A stretch of DNA of 64,000 bases from Pseudidiomarina indica (GCF_900104245.1 NZ_FMXN01000003.1:160459-224458); one strand, 5' to 3'; counted from the stretch's first letter, positions 48,738 to 57,389 are shown. A program made the numbers and translations. The notes: generated by a model not told the origin, from the sequence alone.

Positions 48738-49478
48738 ATGCACAAACTAGTCCTCGTATTGGCCTTTCTGATGCCCGGTGTCCTGCTTGCGCAGGCGCCG
48801 GTTTCTAAGTTAGGCAGTGGTTCATTAGAAGAACGGTTGAATCAACTTGAGCGGGTGATGGATGCGCGTAATGCAGCACAAATGGCGCTGCTTGATCAAA
48901 TGGCGCAGCTGCAAGATGAGGTTGCTGAATTACGTGGGCGTAGTGAAGAACATGCCTATCAAATTGAGCAAATTCTGCAACGCCAACGTGAAATCTATCA
49001 AGAGCTCGATCGGCGCTTGGCCCCGACGTCATCACCGACTGTTGCAGGCGGTTCCACGCCAGCGGTGACAACGGATACGTCGTTGCCAACGTATTCCTCG
49101 AATTTATCGGAAAATGAAGCGTATGAGCAGGCCATCCAATTGGTGCTGCGAGATAAGCGCTATGAAGCGGCGATTCCTGCGTTCGAACAGTTTATTGCCA
49201 ATTATCCTAACTCTAGCTATGTTCCCAATGCCCATTATTGGCTCGGGCAATTGCTATTTGCTGAAAGTAAATATGACCAAGCCAAAGTACACTTTACGAC
49301 CGTGGTAGAGAATTATCGCGACAGCAATAAGCGCGGCGATTGTATTTTGAAACTGGGAATTATTGCGCAACAACAGAATGACGCAACCACGGCGCGTCGT
49401 CTATTTGAACAGGTCGTTTCTGAGTACGCGGATTCCACGGAAGCAGGGTTAGCGAAGAAGCGCCTCGAAAGTTTGTAA
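48738..49478 (+). CDS. cpoB: Cell division coordinator CpoB (YbgF)
   Basis: A 246-residue periplasmic protein with a signal peptide (about 1-19, LLAQAP), a coiled coil for trimerisation (about 30-95) and TPR repeats (about 125-246) with AIPAFEQFIANYPNSSYVPNAHYWLGQLL. It links Tol-Pal with PBP1B. Last gene of the cluster. Confidence 0.94.
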   Translation: MHKLVLVLAFLMPGVLLAQAPVSKLGSGSLEERLNQLERVMDARNAAQMALLDQMAQLQDEVAELRGRSEEHAYQIEQILQRQREIYQELDRRLAPTSSPTVAGGSTPAVTTDTSLPTYSSNLSENEAYEQAIQLVLRDKRYEAAIPAFEQFIANYPNSSYVPNAHYWLGQLLFAESKYDQAKVHFTTVVENYRDSNKRGDCILKLGIIAQQQNDATTARRLFEQVVSEYADSTEAGLAKKRLESL

Positions 49479-49547
49479 ACATCATGTTTAAATAAGGCTT
49501 GAGTGCTCGTTAATTAAGCAAACGAACTCAATTCTTTCAATTTTCAG

Positions 49548-49575
49548 TTGCAACGAGCGGCTTTTTAAGTAAACT
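49548..49575 (+). promoter_or_regulatory. Promoter of tRNA-Lys pair
   Basis: TTGCAA (49548-49553), 16 bases, TAAACT (49570-49575), then a GC-rich discriminator (GCCGCCG), as usual for stable RNA promoters. The first tRNA starts 42 bases later. Confidence 0.55.
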
Positions 49576-49617
49576 ATGCCGCCGTTGCCACTGATAAGTG
49601 CGCACGATGATGGAAAT

Positions 49618-49693
49618 GGGTTGTTAGCTCAGTCGGTAGAGCAGTTGGCTTTTAACCAATTGGTCGCAGGTTCGAATCCTGCACAACCCACCA
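49618..49693 (+). tRNA. tRNA-Lys (anticodon TTT), copy 1
   Basis: 76 nt including encoded CCA. Acceptor GGGTTGT pairs with ACAACCC, D-arm GCTCAGTCGGTAGAGC, anticodon loop CTTTTAA, T-arm with GGTTCGAATCC. Discriminator A. Confidence 0.97.
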
Positions 49694-49725
49694 CTTTCTT
49701 TCATCCCCTTCAGTAGTTTTTTTGT

Positions 49726-49801
49726 GGGTTGTTAGCTCAGTCGGTAGAGCAGTTGGCTTTTAACCAATTGGTCGCAGGTTCGAATCCTGCACAACCCACC
49801 A
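49726..49801 (+). tRNA. tRNA-Lys (anticodon TTT), copy 2
   Basis: Identical in all 76 positions to the first copy, 32 bases downstream, surely from one transcript. No clear terminator follows before nadA. Confidence 0.97.
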
Positions 49802-49871
49802 CTTTATTTCCCTTCTGATAGCAATATGTTTTATAATCATCAAACCTTTATCTACGTTTTGAAGTGGTAGC

Positions 49872-50918
49872 ATGAGCATTACTGAAGAAATTCAAACGCG
49901 GGTGATTAATCATTTTGATTATCCTTTCCCACCGAAACCAAAAGTTTTAAGTGACGTTGAGAAAGCTCAATACACAGCACGCATTAAGCAATTATTGCGC
50001 GAAAAAAATGCTGTGTTGGTTGCGCATTATTATACGGATCCTGAAATTCAAGCGTTAGCTGAGGAAACCGGCGGCTGTGTTGCTGACTCTCTAGAGATGG
50101 CTCGATTTGGGGCTCGGCATGATGCTGAAACCTTGATTGTTGCTGGGGTTAAATTCATGGGTGAAACCGCGAAGATTTTAACGCCAAACAAGCGTGTGTT
50201 GATGCCAACGCTAGAAGCCACCTGTTCATTAGACCTCGGCTGTCCTATTGAAGAGTTCTCGGCGTTTTGTGATGCCCACCCTGACCGCACCGTGGTGGTG
50301 TATGCCAATACCTCTGCTGCGGTCAAAGCGCGTGCAGATTGGGTGGTCACCTCCAGTATTGCGTTAGAAGTGGTGGACCATTTAGACGCCAACGGTGAAA
50401 AGATTCTGTGGGGTCCTGATATGCATTTAGGGGCTTACATCGAAAAACAAACCGGTGCCGATATGATCATGTGGCAGGGAGCTTGTATTGTCCACGATGA
50501 ATTCAAAACCAAAGCGTTAGAAGATTTAAAACGCGTGTACCCGGACGCAGGGGTGCTGGTTCACCCAGAGTCTCCTCAGGCCATTGTGGATTTAGCCGAT
50601 GCGGTTGGTTCAACGTCGCAATTGATTAAAGCCAGCCAAGAACTTCCTCATGAAATGTTCATTGTGGCAACGGATCGAGGCATTTTCTATAAAATGCAGC
50701 AGTTATCGCCGCACAAGCGTTTCATTGAAGCGCCAACCGCAGGAAATGGTGCAACGTGCCGTAGCTGTGCCCATTGCCCGTGGATGGCAATGAACGGCTT
50801 GGCCGCCATTGCTGCCGCTTTGGAAAATGGCGGTGCTGCGCATGAAATTCATGTGGATGAAGCATTGGCAAAGCGCGCGTTGATGCCGCTTGATCGCATG
50901 TTGAATTTCAAATTATAA
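49872..50918 (+). CDS. nadA: Quinolinate synthase NadA
   Basis: A 348-residue [4Fe-4S] enzyme condensing iminoaspartate with dihydroxyacetone phosphate in NAD synthesis. The three cluster cysteines are expected in [20 protein letters not shown] and the [18 protein letters not shown] block near residue 297. [21 protein letters not shown] is family-typical. No nadB is adjacent. Confidence 0.96.
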   Translation: MSITEEIQTRVINHFDYPFPPKPKVLSDVEKAQYTARIKQLLREKNAVLVAHYYTDPEIQALAEETGGCVADSLEMARFGARHDAETLIVAGVKFMGETAKILTPNKRVLMPTLEATCSLDLGCPIEEFSAFCDAHPDRTVVVYANTSAAVKARADWVVTSSIALEVVDHLDANGEKILWGPDMHLGAYIEKQTGADMIMWQGACIVHDEFKTKALEDLKRVYPDAGVLVHPESPQAIVDLADAVGSTSQLIKASQELPHEMFIVATDRGIFYKMQQLSPHKRFIEAPTAGNGATCRSCAHCPWMAMNGLAAIAAALENGGAAHEIHVDEALAKRALMPLDRMLNFKL

Positions 50919-50924
50919 GCGTAC

Positions 50925-51737
50925 TTAAAATCGGGTCGGATAGATAAAGCGGTAGCCCGTGGCACGCATGGCATCATTGCGTAGCCGCTTGCTACCGCGT
51001 GGCCCTACTTCTGCTGATCGTGGTAGATGCGCTGTGGTGAGGCCTAACTGGGCTGCAATGCGTTGATAAACCTCTGCTTGTGGAAGCGGTTGATGATCGC
51101 TGACCACATAGACCTTTCCTTGATGCTCTTGATGCTCGAGCAGATACACAATAAAGCCCGCAATATCCGCGCTATGGATATGATTGGTCCAAGCCAGTGT
51201 CAGCGTGGCTCGACCAGATTGAATCAAGTTTGATAGCCGTTCACGTCCAGGGCCATAAATACCCGCACAGCGTAGAATGGTGACCTTCGCTGGACTTCCT
51301 AACAATACCTGTTCAGCTTGTAGAAGCATTTCACCACTGGCAGTGGTAGGTTTTGTAGGGCTGGATTCATCGACCCATTCACCGTGCCGATGCCCATACA
51401 CCTGAGTGCTCGAAACATAAATGATTTGCGGCGGGTGAGGGTGCTGGTACAACAGATGCTGTAAATGCCGACAGGGCACCACATACCCTTGGTGATAGCC
51501 GTCCCGATCGATGCTGGCGGGCGTGAGAGTGATCACGATGGCATCGAAGTTCTGCGCTAATAATTCCCTTAAATCTGTTTCGCTATTTGCATCTGCACTC
51601 ACCAGCTCTACGTTGGGTAGAGCTGGTTTGCGCTCAGGCTGGCGACAAGCGCCTACGACTTGCCATTGGCCGGCAGTGAGCAACTGGGCTGATTGATGGG
51701 CAATATCTCCGTAGCCAAGGAATAACACTTTTTTCAT
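50925..51737 (-). CDS. NAD(P)-binding epimerase/reductase-like protein (YeeZ type)
   Basis: A 270-residue atypical short-chain dehydrogenase with a Rossmann motif GYGDIAHQSAQLL at the N-terminus, YVSSTQVYGHRHGEWVDESSPTKP with the Tyr region, and ILRCAGIYGPGRERL. It looks like the YeeZ-like NAD-dependent epimerase group, whose substrate is unknown. The start at 51737 (MKKVLFLGYG) is chosen by the fold; a GTG or ATG at 51755 would overlap the ZIP gene. Convergent with nadA, six bases apart. Confidence 0.8.
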   Translation of the reverse strand: MKKVLFLGYGDIAHQSAQLLTAGQWQVVGACRQPERKPALPNVELVSADANSETDLRELLAQNFDAIVITLTPASIDRDGYHQGYVVPCRHLQHLLYQHPHPPQIIYVSSTQVYGHRHGEWVDESSPTKPTTASGEMLLQAEQVLLGSPAKVTILRCAGIYGPGRERLSNLIQSGRATLTLAWTNHIHSADIAGFIVYLLEHQEHQGKVYVVSDHQPLPQAEVYQRIAAQLGLTTAHLPRSAEVGPRGSKRLRNDAMRATGYRFIYPTRF

Positions 51738-51739
51738 GC

Positions 51740-52516
51740 TTAGGCCGCCAACCACACGTCAAAGAATAGCATGAGGACTAAGCCGACCATCAACCCACCG
51801 GTGGCGCGGCGGTGGTGCCCCTGACGATGAGTTTCCGGGATGATTTCATGGCTAATCACAAACAGCATGGTCCCGGCAGCAAACACTAATGCCCAAGGCA
51901 GCAGTACGTTGGAAATATTGACAAAGATACCGCCTACCAAGCCGCCCAAGGGTTCGATCAGTCCGGTTAAACCTGCCACCCAAAATGCCTTCCAACGGCT
52001 ATAACCCACGGCCACTAACCCGGCAGCAACCGCAAGCCCTTCGGGCATATTTTGCAGCCCAATTCCCATAGCAAGCGAGAACGCTTTGTCGCCTTGGTTA
52101 CTGCCATAAGCAACTCCAACGGATAACCCTTCAGGAAAGTTGTGAATCGCAATGGCGATGACAAATAACCATACGCCGGTTACCTTAGAATTCCGTGCCC
52201 CCTCATGGCCTGTTACAAAATGGCGATGTGGCGATAACCGATCGGCCATGGCAATGGCTCCCGCTCCCAGTAAGATGCCAATCACAGCAATCGCTGCAGG
52301 CCAGGGCCCGGGTCCGTACATTTCGGTTGAAATATCAATGGATGGAATAATGAGGGAGAAAAACGACGCGGCCAGCATGACTCCCGCAGCAAACCCTAGC
52401 AGCGTGTCATTAAACCGCTCGGATGGCGCTCGATTAAATAAGATCGGCAGCGCACCCACAGCCGTTAAACACCCTGTGATAGTACTGGCAAACAACGCGA
52501 CCAGAATCGAATCCAT
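51740..52516 (-). CDS. ZIP family metal transporter
   Basis: A 258-residue membrane protein with eight spans, importing divalent metals such as zinc. The metal-binding helices contain HNFPEGLSVGVAYG and QNMPEGLAVAAGL, the ZIP signature, and a His-rich cytoplasmic loop (SPHRHFVTGHEG). Good site AAGGAGATG. It resembles GufA/ZupT-type proteins; specificity unknown. Confidence 0.92.
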   Translation of the reverse strand: MDSILVALFASTITGCLTAVGALPILFNRAPSERFNDTLLGFAAGVMLAASFFSLIIPSIDISTEMYGPGPWPAAIAVIGILLGAGAIAMADRLSPHRHFVTGHEGARNSKVTGVWLFVIAIAIHNFPEGLSVGVAYGSNQGDKAFSLAMGIGLQNMPEGLAVAAGLVAVGYSRWKAFWVAGLTGLIEPLGGLVGGIFVNISNVLLPWALVFAAGTMLFVISHEIIPETHRQGHHRRATGGLMVGLVLMLFFDVWLAA

Positions 52517-52535
52517 TACTTCATCTCCTTAAGGA

Positions 52536-54248
52536 TTAATAACCGGCGGCATGGCCATCTTTGCGGCTTTCAGAAGCCCCATAATAGACGCCTTCTTCAT
52601 GGTTCCGCCAGATTGCTTGGTAGCCTCCGTACGGCCCTACGGCTTCTTGTAAACGGTGTCCCATTTTGATCAGTTCGCGGCGGGTGTGGTCGGAGAAACC
52701 GTTCTCTAAGCTTAGTATACCGCCTTCAATCATGCGCTCTCCCGTTGGTTGGCTGGAGCCTTCATGAAGAATACGTGGAGCATCGCCTGCTTCTTGCAAG
52801 TTCATGCCAAAATCGATCATGTTAATGAGAATTTGTGCGTGCATTTGTGGCTGAGTGGCACCCCCCATCACGCCAAAACTCATCAGCGGTTTCCCATCTT
52901 TGGTAACAAATGCAGGAATAATGGTATGGAACGGACGTTTGTTCGGTGCGTACACGTTACGATGATTACGGTCGAGCGCAAATAATTCACCTCGGTTTTG
53001 GAGGACAAAGCCAAGCCCGGTGGGAGTAATCCCTGAGCCCATACCGCGATAGTTACTTTGAATCAGAGACACCATATTGCCTTGGGCATCGGCCGTGGTC
53101 AGATAGATGGTATCACCTTCCGTGGGGGGATTACCCGGCTCATAGACTTTTGCCGCACGCGTTAAATCAATGAGCTTGGCGCGTTCTTTCGCATAGTCTT
53201 TGTCAAGCAGTTGCTGGACAGGGACCTCATTAAAGTCAGGATCAGAGTAATACTTCGCGCGGTCTTCGAACGCAAGTTTCTTCGCTTCAACGAATAGATG
53301 CACGTACTCAGGGCTATCGAAGCCGAGCTCCGCAAGCGGGTAGTTTTCTAAAATATTGAGGATTTGCTGAGCCGCAATGCCTTGGGTATTCGGCGGCAAT
53401 TCCCACAAGTCGTAGCCGCGGTAATTCGTGGAAACTGGTTCGATCCACGTGGAACTGTGGTTGGCGAGATCCTCATAACTTAAAAAGCCACCGTGCTCTT
53501 TCACAAAGCGGTCGATGGTTTTTGCGATATCGCCTCGATAAAAAGCATCGCGCCCCTGTTCTGCAATCAGCCGATAGCTATTTGCTAAGTCGGGGTTTTT
53601 AAATCGTTTTCCTTTTTGTGGGGGGCGTCCATCGGTCAAAAACACCTCTGCAAAACCAGGCTGATTCTTTAAGACTTCAGCATTGCGTTCGAAGTAGTAG
53701 GCTATCACTTCGGTGACCGGGAACCCTTCTTCAGCATAGGCAATGGCGGGGGCCAAAATCTGTTGCATTGGCAAACGGCCCAGCTTCTCGTGCATCTCAA
53801 ACCAGCCGTCGACCGCCCCGGGCACCGATAACGGCAGCACACCCCGTGCTGGAATGGCGCTGTAGCCGTTGTCGATAAAGTAATCGAGGGTGAGAGATTG
53901 AGGGGAGCGCCCGGAAGCATTTAACCCCAACAGCTCGCCGTTTTCTGCATCCCAAATAATGGCAAACAAATCACCACCAATGCCATTGCCGGTAGGCTCA
54001 ACCAAGCCTAATACGGCATTGGCGGCGATTGCAGCATCAATGGCGTTGCCTCCGGCTTGCATAATATCCAAGGCCACCTGGGTGGCTAATGGCTGGCTGG
54101 TAGCGGCCATGGCGTGAGGTGCCATGGCTTCGGAGCGAGTCGCAAAATGGTGGCCAGTGATGCGATCTGCAGCACTGCTAGAAGAGATACTCACGGCCGT
54201 TATGCCAATGGCAATAATAGTATGGGCTAGACGGGCGATTGGCTTCAT
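52536..54248 (-). CDS. ggt: Gamma-glutamyltransferase
   Basis: A 570-residue periplasmic Ntn-hydrolase with a signal peptide (about 1-27). It self-cleaves before the catalytic Thr, here predicted Thr380 in GDTIYLTTAD, giving a large and a small subunit. The glutamate-binding block MGSGITPTGLGFVLQNRG and the GIAAQQILNILE segment are typical. It hydrolyses gamma-glutamyl bonds of glutathione and related peptides. Given the pgs genes 50 kb away, trimming of poly-gamma-glutamate is possible (inference). The ATG at 54248 follows GGAG. Confidence 0.95.
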   Translation of the reverse strand: MKPIARLAHTIIAIGITAVSISSSSAADRITGHHFATRSEAMAPHAMAATSQPLATQVALDIMQAGGNAIDAAIAANAVLGLVEPTGNGIGGDLFAIIWDAENGELLGLNASGRSPQSLTLDYFIDNGYSAIPARGVLPLSVPGAVDGWFEMHEKLGRLPMQQILAPAIAYAEEGFPVTEVIAYYFERNAEVLKNQPGFAEVFLTDGRPPQKGKRFKNPDLANSYRLIAEQGRDAFYRGDIAKTIDRFVKEHGGFLSYEDLANHSSTWIEPVSTNYRGYDLWELPPNTQGIAAQQILNILENYPLAELGFDSPEYVHLFVEAKKLAFEDRAKYYSDPDFNEVPVQQLLDKDYAKERAKLIDLTRAAKVYEPGNPPTEGDTIYLTTADAQGNMVSLIQSNYRGMGSGITPTGLGFVLQNRGELFALDRNHRNVYAPNKRPFHTIIPAFVTKDGKPLMSFGVMGGATQPQMHAQILINMIDFGMNLQEAGDAPRILHEGSSQPTGERMIEGGILSLENGFSDHTRRELIKMGHRLQEAVGPYGGYQAIWRNHEEGVYYGASESRKDGHAAGY

Positions 54249-54347
54249 GATCAGACTCCGATAAAACACGAGGATTGAAAAGTGTTGTCGTCAACTATAT
54301 GGGCAGTTGAATCGATGAGCAACCTTTAATATGAGGGGCTAAAGCGA

Positions 54348-54376
54348 TTGACTCTATTGGATATTTCTCTTACTAT
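54348..54376 (+). promoter_or_regulatory. Promoter of tRNA-Ser
   Basis: TTGACT (54348-54353), a 17-base spacer, TACTAT (54371-54376), followed by the GC-rich ACGCGCCC. The tRNA starts 14 bases after the -10. Confidence 0.65.
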
Positions 54377-54390
54377 ACGCGCCCTGTAAT

Positions 54391-54478
54391 GGAGAGATGT
54401 CCGAGTGGTTGAAGGAGCACGCCTGGAAAGTGTGTATACGGCAACGTATCGAGGGTTCGAATCCCTCTCTCTCCGCCA
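54391..54478 (+). tRNA. tRNA-Ser (anticodon GGA)
   Basis: 88 nt with CCA. Acceptor GGAGAGA pairs with TCTCTCC, anticodon loop CTGGAAA (GGA, codons UCC/UCU), a long variable arm as required for tRNA-Ser, T-arm with GGTTCGAATCC, discriminator G. Confidence 0.96.
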
Positions 54479-54774
54479 ATTCCCCTGGCTAGTCATTTGC
54501 AACGCATTATTTATTCCTTACATAGAAACATTTAACTTCTTCCTGAGCATCTTACGGATCGTCTGTAAGGCTCTATGTGCGATTTTGTTATGTAAGTTAT
54601 AAGCTATAAGCTATAAGAGCGTGATGATGCCACTACTCAGCGGCATCATCACGCTCTTAAAATAGGAAGGGACAATGACCAGTGGGTCTAATCCGGCCTA
54701 CTCAGCGTCGCTCCACCGAGGTGGAGCAGTTAGCAGAGGCGTATCCGTCATACGCAAGGCGTTAGCTCAAAGAG
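54479..54774. other. Structured intergenic region after tRNA-Ser
   Basis: About 296 bases without a credible gene. It holds an 18 bp perfect inverted repeat (listed separately), then an 8-base stem (GCTCCACC/GGTGGAGC, 54710-54727), a 6-base stem (54739-54744 with 54750-54755) and a 9-base stem (54760-54768 with 54772-54780, one wobble) reaching the stop codon of the bacterioferritin gene. The 10-mer CTACTCAGCG occurs at 54633 and again at 54699. Confidence 0.5.
54614..54659. repeat. 18 bp perfect inverted repeat with 10-base loop
   Basis: Bases 54614-54631 are the exact reverse complement of 54642-54659; the loop is ACTACTCAGC. Upstream are two tandem AAGCTAT units. No T-run follows on the plus strand and only a short A/T-rich end on either side. 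It may be a late terminator for tRNA-Ser or the bacterioferritin operon, or a remnant of a mobile element beside the tRNA. Confidence 0.75.
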
Positions 54775-55257
54775 TTAACGGATTTGCGCTTGGAGATACA
54801 GTTCCAGTCCCAATTTTTCGATCAATTCAAGCTGCTGGCGGAGCCAGTAAGCGTGATCTTCTTCAGTATCTTTTAAGATGCTGATAAGCATATCGCGGGT
54901 GACAAAATCACCTTCTTGCTCACAAAACCGAATGGCCTGACGTAACGCCTTAGCATTGCCTTGCTCTACCGCTAAGTCATTTTTTAGCATGGTGGGCACA
55001 TCGGTGGCGATAGTGTGCGGAATGCGCTGGGTTAAATTTGGTTGGCCGCCTAAAAATAGAATCCGGCGAATCAGTAAATCGGCATGTTCACGCTCATCAT
55101 CGGCTTCATGACTAATACGCTCATAGAGTTTGTCTAAGCCTTGGTCTTCATAAATGCGTGAGTGGGCGAGGTACTGATCAATTGAGGTAAGTTCAATTGC
55201 CAGTAATTGATTGAGTTGGTCAACAATGGCTTGATTCTGTACTTTGTTCATGATCAT
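54775..55257 (-). CDS. bfr: Bacterioferritin/ferritin subunit with ferroxidase ligands, lacking haem Met
   Basis: A 160-residue four-helix-bundle iron storage protein. Compared with Escherichia coli Bfr from memory, ferroxidase ligands are kept: Glu in [10 protein letters not shown], Glu and His in DEREHAD, Glu in DLAVEQ, and Glu/His in TEEDHAYW. The haem-ligand Met of Bfr (EMKHAD) is Arg here (EREHAD). The [14 protein letters not shown] ending resembles the FtnA/BfrA subunit of Pseudomonas. The start at 55257 shares ATGA with the stop of the upstream bfr gene, so the two are translationally coupled and probably form mixed shells. Confidence 0.93.
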   Translation of the reverse strand: MIMNKVQNQAIVDQLNQLLAIELTSIDQYLAHSRIYEDQGLDKLYERISHEADDEREHADLLIRRILFLGGQPNLTQRIPHTIATDVPTMLKNDLAVEQGNAKALRQAIRFCEQEGDFVTRDMLISILKDTEEDHAYWLRQQLELIEKLGLELYLQAQIR

Positions 55258-55730
55258 GACTCGCTACTTAATTTGGATTGCAGATATTTTGGTAACCCTA
55301 AACGCTCAATGAGATCTAATTGAGTTTCTAACCAATCAAGATGCTCTTCTTGATGCTCAAGAATTTCTGTTAGCTCATCGCGGCTAACATAATCTTGGCC
55401 TTGTTCACAGACGGCAATCGCTTCTCGTATGGCCAGCACGTCGGCGAGCTGCACCTGATGGTCCAACTGCAACATTTCATGGGGTTCTTCACCAATGTAG
55501 AGTTTGCCCAACTCTTGTAAATTTGGCAGGCCACCCAGAAATAGAATGCGTTCGATGAGCTCATCGGCGTGTTTCATTTCTTCGATAGAAGCTTTGTAGA
55601 TTTTGCTATTAAGCTCACTGAAGCCCCAATTTTTATACATGCGCGCATGTAGAAAATACTGGTTAATGGCGGTGAGTTTACGGGTGAGGATGCGATTCAG
55701 TTCTTGTAAAATCTTACGATCGCCTTGCAT
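55254..55730 (-). CDS. bfr: Bacterioferritin subunit with haem Met, degenerate ferroxidase site
   Basis: A 158-residue bacterioferritin. It keeps the haem-binding Met in [15 protein letters not shown]. Of the ferroxidase ligands, position 18 is Lys ([10 protein letters not shown]), 94 is Gln (DHQVQLAD) and 127 is Gln (EHQEEHLDW), while Glu51 and His54 remain, so it is unlikely to oxidise iron alone. The start MQGDRKIL at 55730 fits the family (MKGD); an ATG at 55739 would add three residues. It follows bfd and precedes the ferroxidase-type subunit. Confidence 0.93.
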   Translation of the reverse strand: MQGDRKILQELNRILTRKLTAINQYFLHARMYKNWGFSELNSKIYKASIEEMKHADELIERILFLGGLPNLQELGKLYIGEEPHEMLQLDHQVQLADVLAIREAIAVCEQGQDYVSRDELTEILEHQEEHLDWLETQLDLIERLGLPKYLQSKLSSES

Positions 55731-55763
55731 GGCTACCACTCCTAACTGTCTAAATAGAACAGC

Positions 55764-55988
55764 TTAAGCGTAGCATACTTCGACGGGCAATAAACCTTCG
55801 GATTCTAAGAGGGAGGTATTACGAGCAGCAATGGCATCGTTAAGAACATCTTTTGCACATTGCGTACAGCAGCCGCACTGGCCGCCAACACCAAATTCTT
55901 GTCGTAGTTCACGCATGCTACTCACGCCATGATCGACCGCTCGTCGAATGGTTTTATCCGTAACGCCTTTACATAAACATACGTACAT
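55764..55988 (-). CDS. bfd: Bacterioferritin-associated ferredoxin Bfd
   Basis: A 74-residue [2Fe-2S] protein that delivers electrons to bacterioferritin haem to release stored iron. Cluster cysteines are in MYVCLCKGVTD and GGQCGCCTQC. The ATG at 55988 gives the family N-terminus; the longer frame upstream runs towards the transposon. First gene of a bfd-bfr-bfr operon. The IS left end begins about 63 bases upstream, so the native promoter may have been shortened or replaced. Confidence 0.94.
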   Translation of the reverse strand: MYVCLCKGVTDKTIRRAVDHGVSSMRELRQEFGVGGQCGCCTQCAKDVLNDAIAARNTSLLESEGLLPVEVCYA

Positions 55989-56050
55989 AATCTGCTCCGT
56001 ATACAAACTGAGCAAATGATAACGCAAACAAGAACGATTCGCAATAACTT

Positions 56051-57389
56051 TTAGCAAAATCCGCGTAAACCCTCGCCCAATCGGGCGGGGATATAAGCGG
56101 ATAACTGCGAGCAGTTATGGATTGTTTTATACCCATCAACTGTTATTATATACAGTATGAATAAAGCCATTAAAGTGCGTATCTATCCAACATCTGAGCA
56201 GGCGGAATTTTTAAACCGCCAGTTCGGCGCTGTGCGCTTTGCGTACAACAAGGCTTTGCATATCATCAGCTCACAATACAAACGCCACGGACTTAAACTC
56301 AACGCCAAGAAAGACCTAAAGCCTCTGCTTTCTGTCGCAAAAAAGTCCCGTAAGTATCACTGGCTCAAAGATTTTGATTCGATTGCACTCCAGCAGGCAT
56401 GTATCAATCTGGATAAAGCCTTTCAACATTTCTTTGATCCCAAACTGCCTTCTCGTTATCCCAAGTTCAAGCGCAAGCACGGCAGGCAGTCCAGCTATCA
56501 TTGCATGAGCGTTGATTGTGGTGATGACTGGATTAAAGTGCCGAAGTTAAAGCAGCCCATTAAAGCGCGTATTCATCGCAAGGTTGAAGGAAAACTGAAA
56601 AGCATCACCCTGTCCCGTACCGTGACAGGTGAATACTATGCCTCACTACTGCATGAAGATGGGCAAGAAGCTCCTGCGCCCATTCAAAACCTGAATGCTG
56701 CTCAAGTGCTCGGATTGGATATGGGTTTAACACATCTTGCCATAGACTCAAACGGCACGAAAAAACCGAATCCACGCTTTTTGAAGAAAGCCAGTGCCAA
56801 TCTGCGCCGAAAACAAAAAGCCTTATCACGCTGCCAAAAAGGTAGCAAAGGTCGTGCAAAAGCCCGACTTAAACTCGCTAAGGCGCATCAGCGTCTGGCG
56901 AATGCTCGTGCTGATTTTCAGCACAAGCTGTCTCGACAACTCATTGACGAAAACCAAGCGGTGATTGTCGAGACACTGAAAGTCAAAAACATGCTGAAGA
57001 ACAAGAAAGTGTCCAAACACATCGCCGATGCGAGTTGGTCAGGCCTGATCCAGAAACTGGAGTACAAAGCAAAAGCACAAGGTAAGTATTTGGTCAAAAT
57101 CGACCAGTGGTTTGCCAGCTCTAAAACCTGCTCTTGCTGTGGACACAAGCTGAAAGAATTGTCGCTGAACGTGCGTGATTGGCACTGTCCAGCCTGTTCA
57201 ACACGGCATGATAGGGACATCAATGCAGCCTTAAATATCAAGGCGCAAGGCATTTTAAAATTAAAGACCGCAGGACTGTCGGTTTCTGCCAATGGAGGCA
57301 AGCGTCAATCTGGTCACGTACCAGTTGCTGCCTGAGAAGTTGGAAGCCCCGCCCGTGGCGCTTTAGCGCTTAGGGCGGGGAGCAGTCAC
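56051..57389 (+). mobile_element. IS200/IS605-type element carrying tnpB only
   Basis: About 1.34 kb. The left end (from about 56051) is nearly identical over some 50 bases to the left end at 63854, with three mismatches. It contains a CGCCC/GGGCG hairpin (about 56073-56086) and a second hairpin ATAACTGC-GA-GCAGTTAT (56101-56118). The right end has a strong hairpin (CCCCGCCC at 57347-57354 with GGGCGGGG at 57373-57380, inner GCGC pairs) and ends near GTCAC at 57389. No tnpA is inside, so movement needs TnpA from another copy. The exact boundaries are not fixed to one base. Confidence 0.85.
56157..57335 (+). CDS. tnpB: TnpB RNA-guided endonuclease of IS605 family
   Basis: A 392-residue, apparently intact TnpB. 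An N-terminal OrfB-type helix-turn-helix (AIKVRIYPTSEQAEFLNRQFG), then a RuvC-like nuclease with Asp188 (LGLDMGLTHLA), Glu272 (IVETLKVKNML) and Asp354 (HDRDINAALNIKAQG); these spacings match active TnpB proteins. A zinc finger lies between the last two (TCSCCG and CPAC). TnpB cuts DNA next to a short target-adjacent motif guided by an RNA made from the element's right end (established for ISDra2 TnpB). The start codon ATG at 56157 follows the left-end hairpins. Confidence 0.93.
   Translation: MNKAIKVRIYPTSEQAEFLNRQFGAVRFAYNKALHIISSQYKRHGLKLNAKKDLKPLLSVAKKSRKYHWLKDFDSIALQQACINLDKAFQHFFDPKLPSRYPKFKRKHGRQSSYHCMSVDCGDDWIKVPKLKQPIKARIHRKVEGKLKSITLSRTVTGEYYASLLHEDGQEAPAPIQNLNAAQVLGLDMGLTHLAIDSNGTKKPNPRFLKKASANLRRKQKALSRCQKGSKGRAKARLKLAKAHQRLANARADFQHKLSRQLIDENQAVIVETLKVKNMLKNKKVSKHIADASWSGLIQKLEYKAKAQGKYLVKIDQWFASSKTCSCCGHKLKELSLNVRDWHCPACSTRHDRDINAALNIKAQGILKLKTAGLSVSANGGKRQSGHVPVAA

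Noticed and set aside
54602..54618. Tandem AAGCTAT repeats as an attachment site for an island at tRNA-Ser
   Set aside because: No integrase gene and no copy of the tRNA 3' end are found downstream within the window.
54675..54884. Short plus-strand frame and a T-arm-like stretch (GGTCTAATCC) suggesting a tRNA remnant or gene
   Set aside because: The would-be T stem does not pair, no acceptor or anticodon arm is found, and most of the frame is antisense to the bacterioferritin gene.
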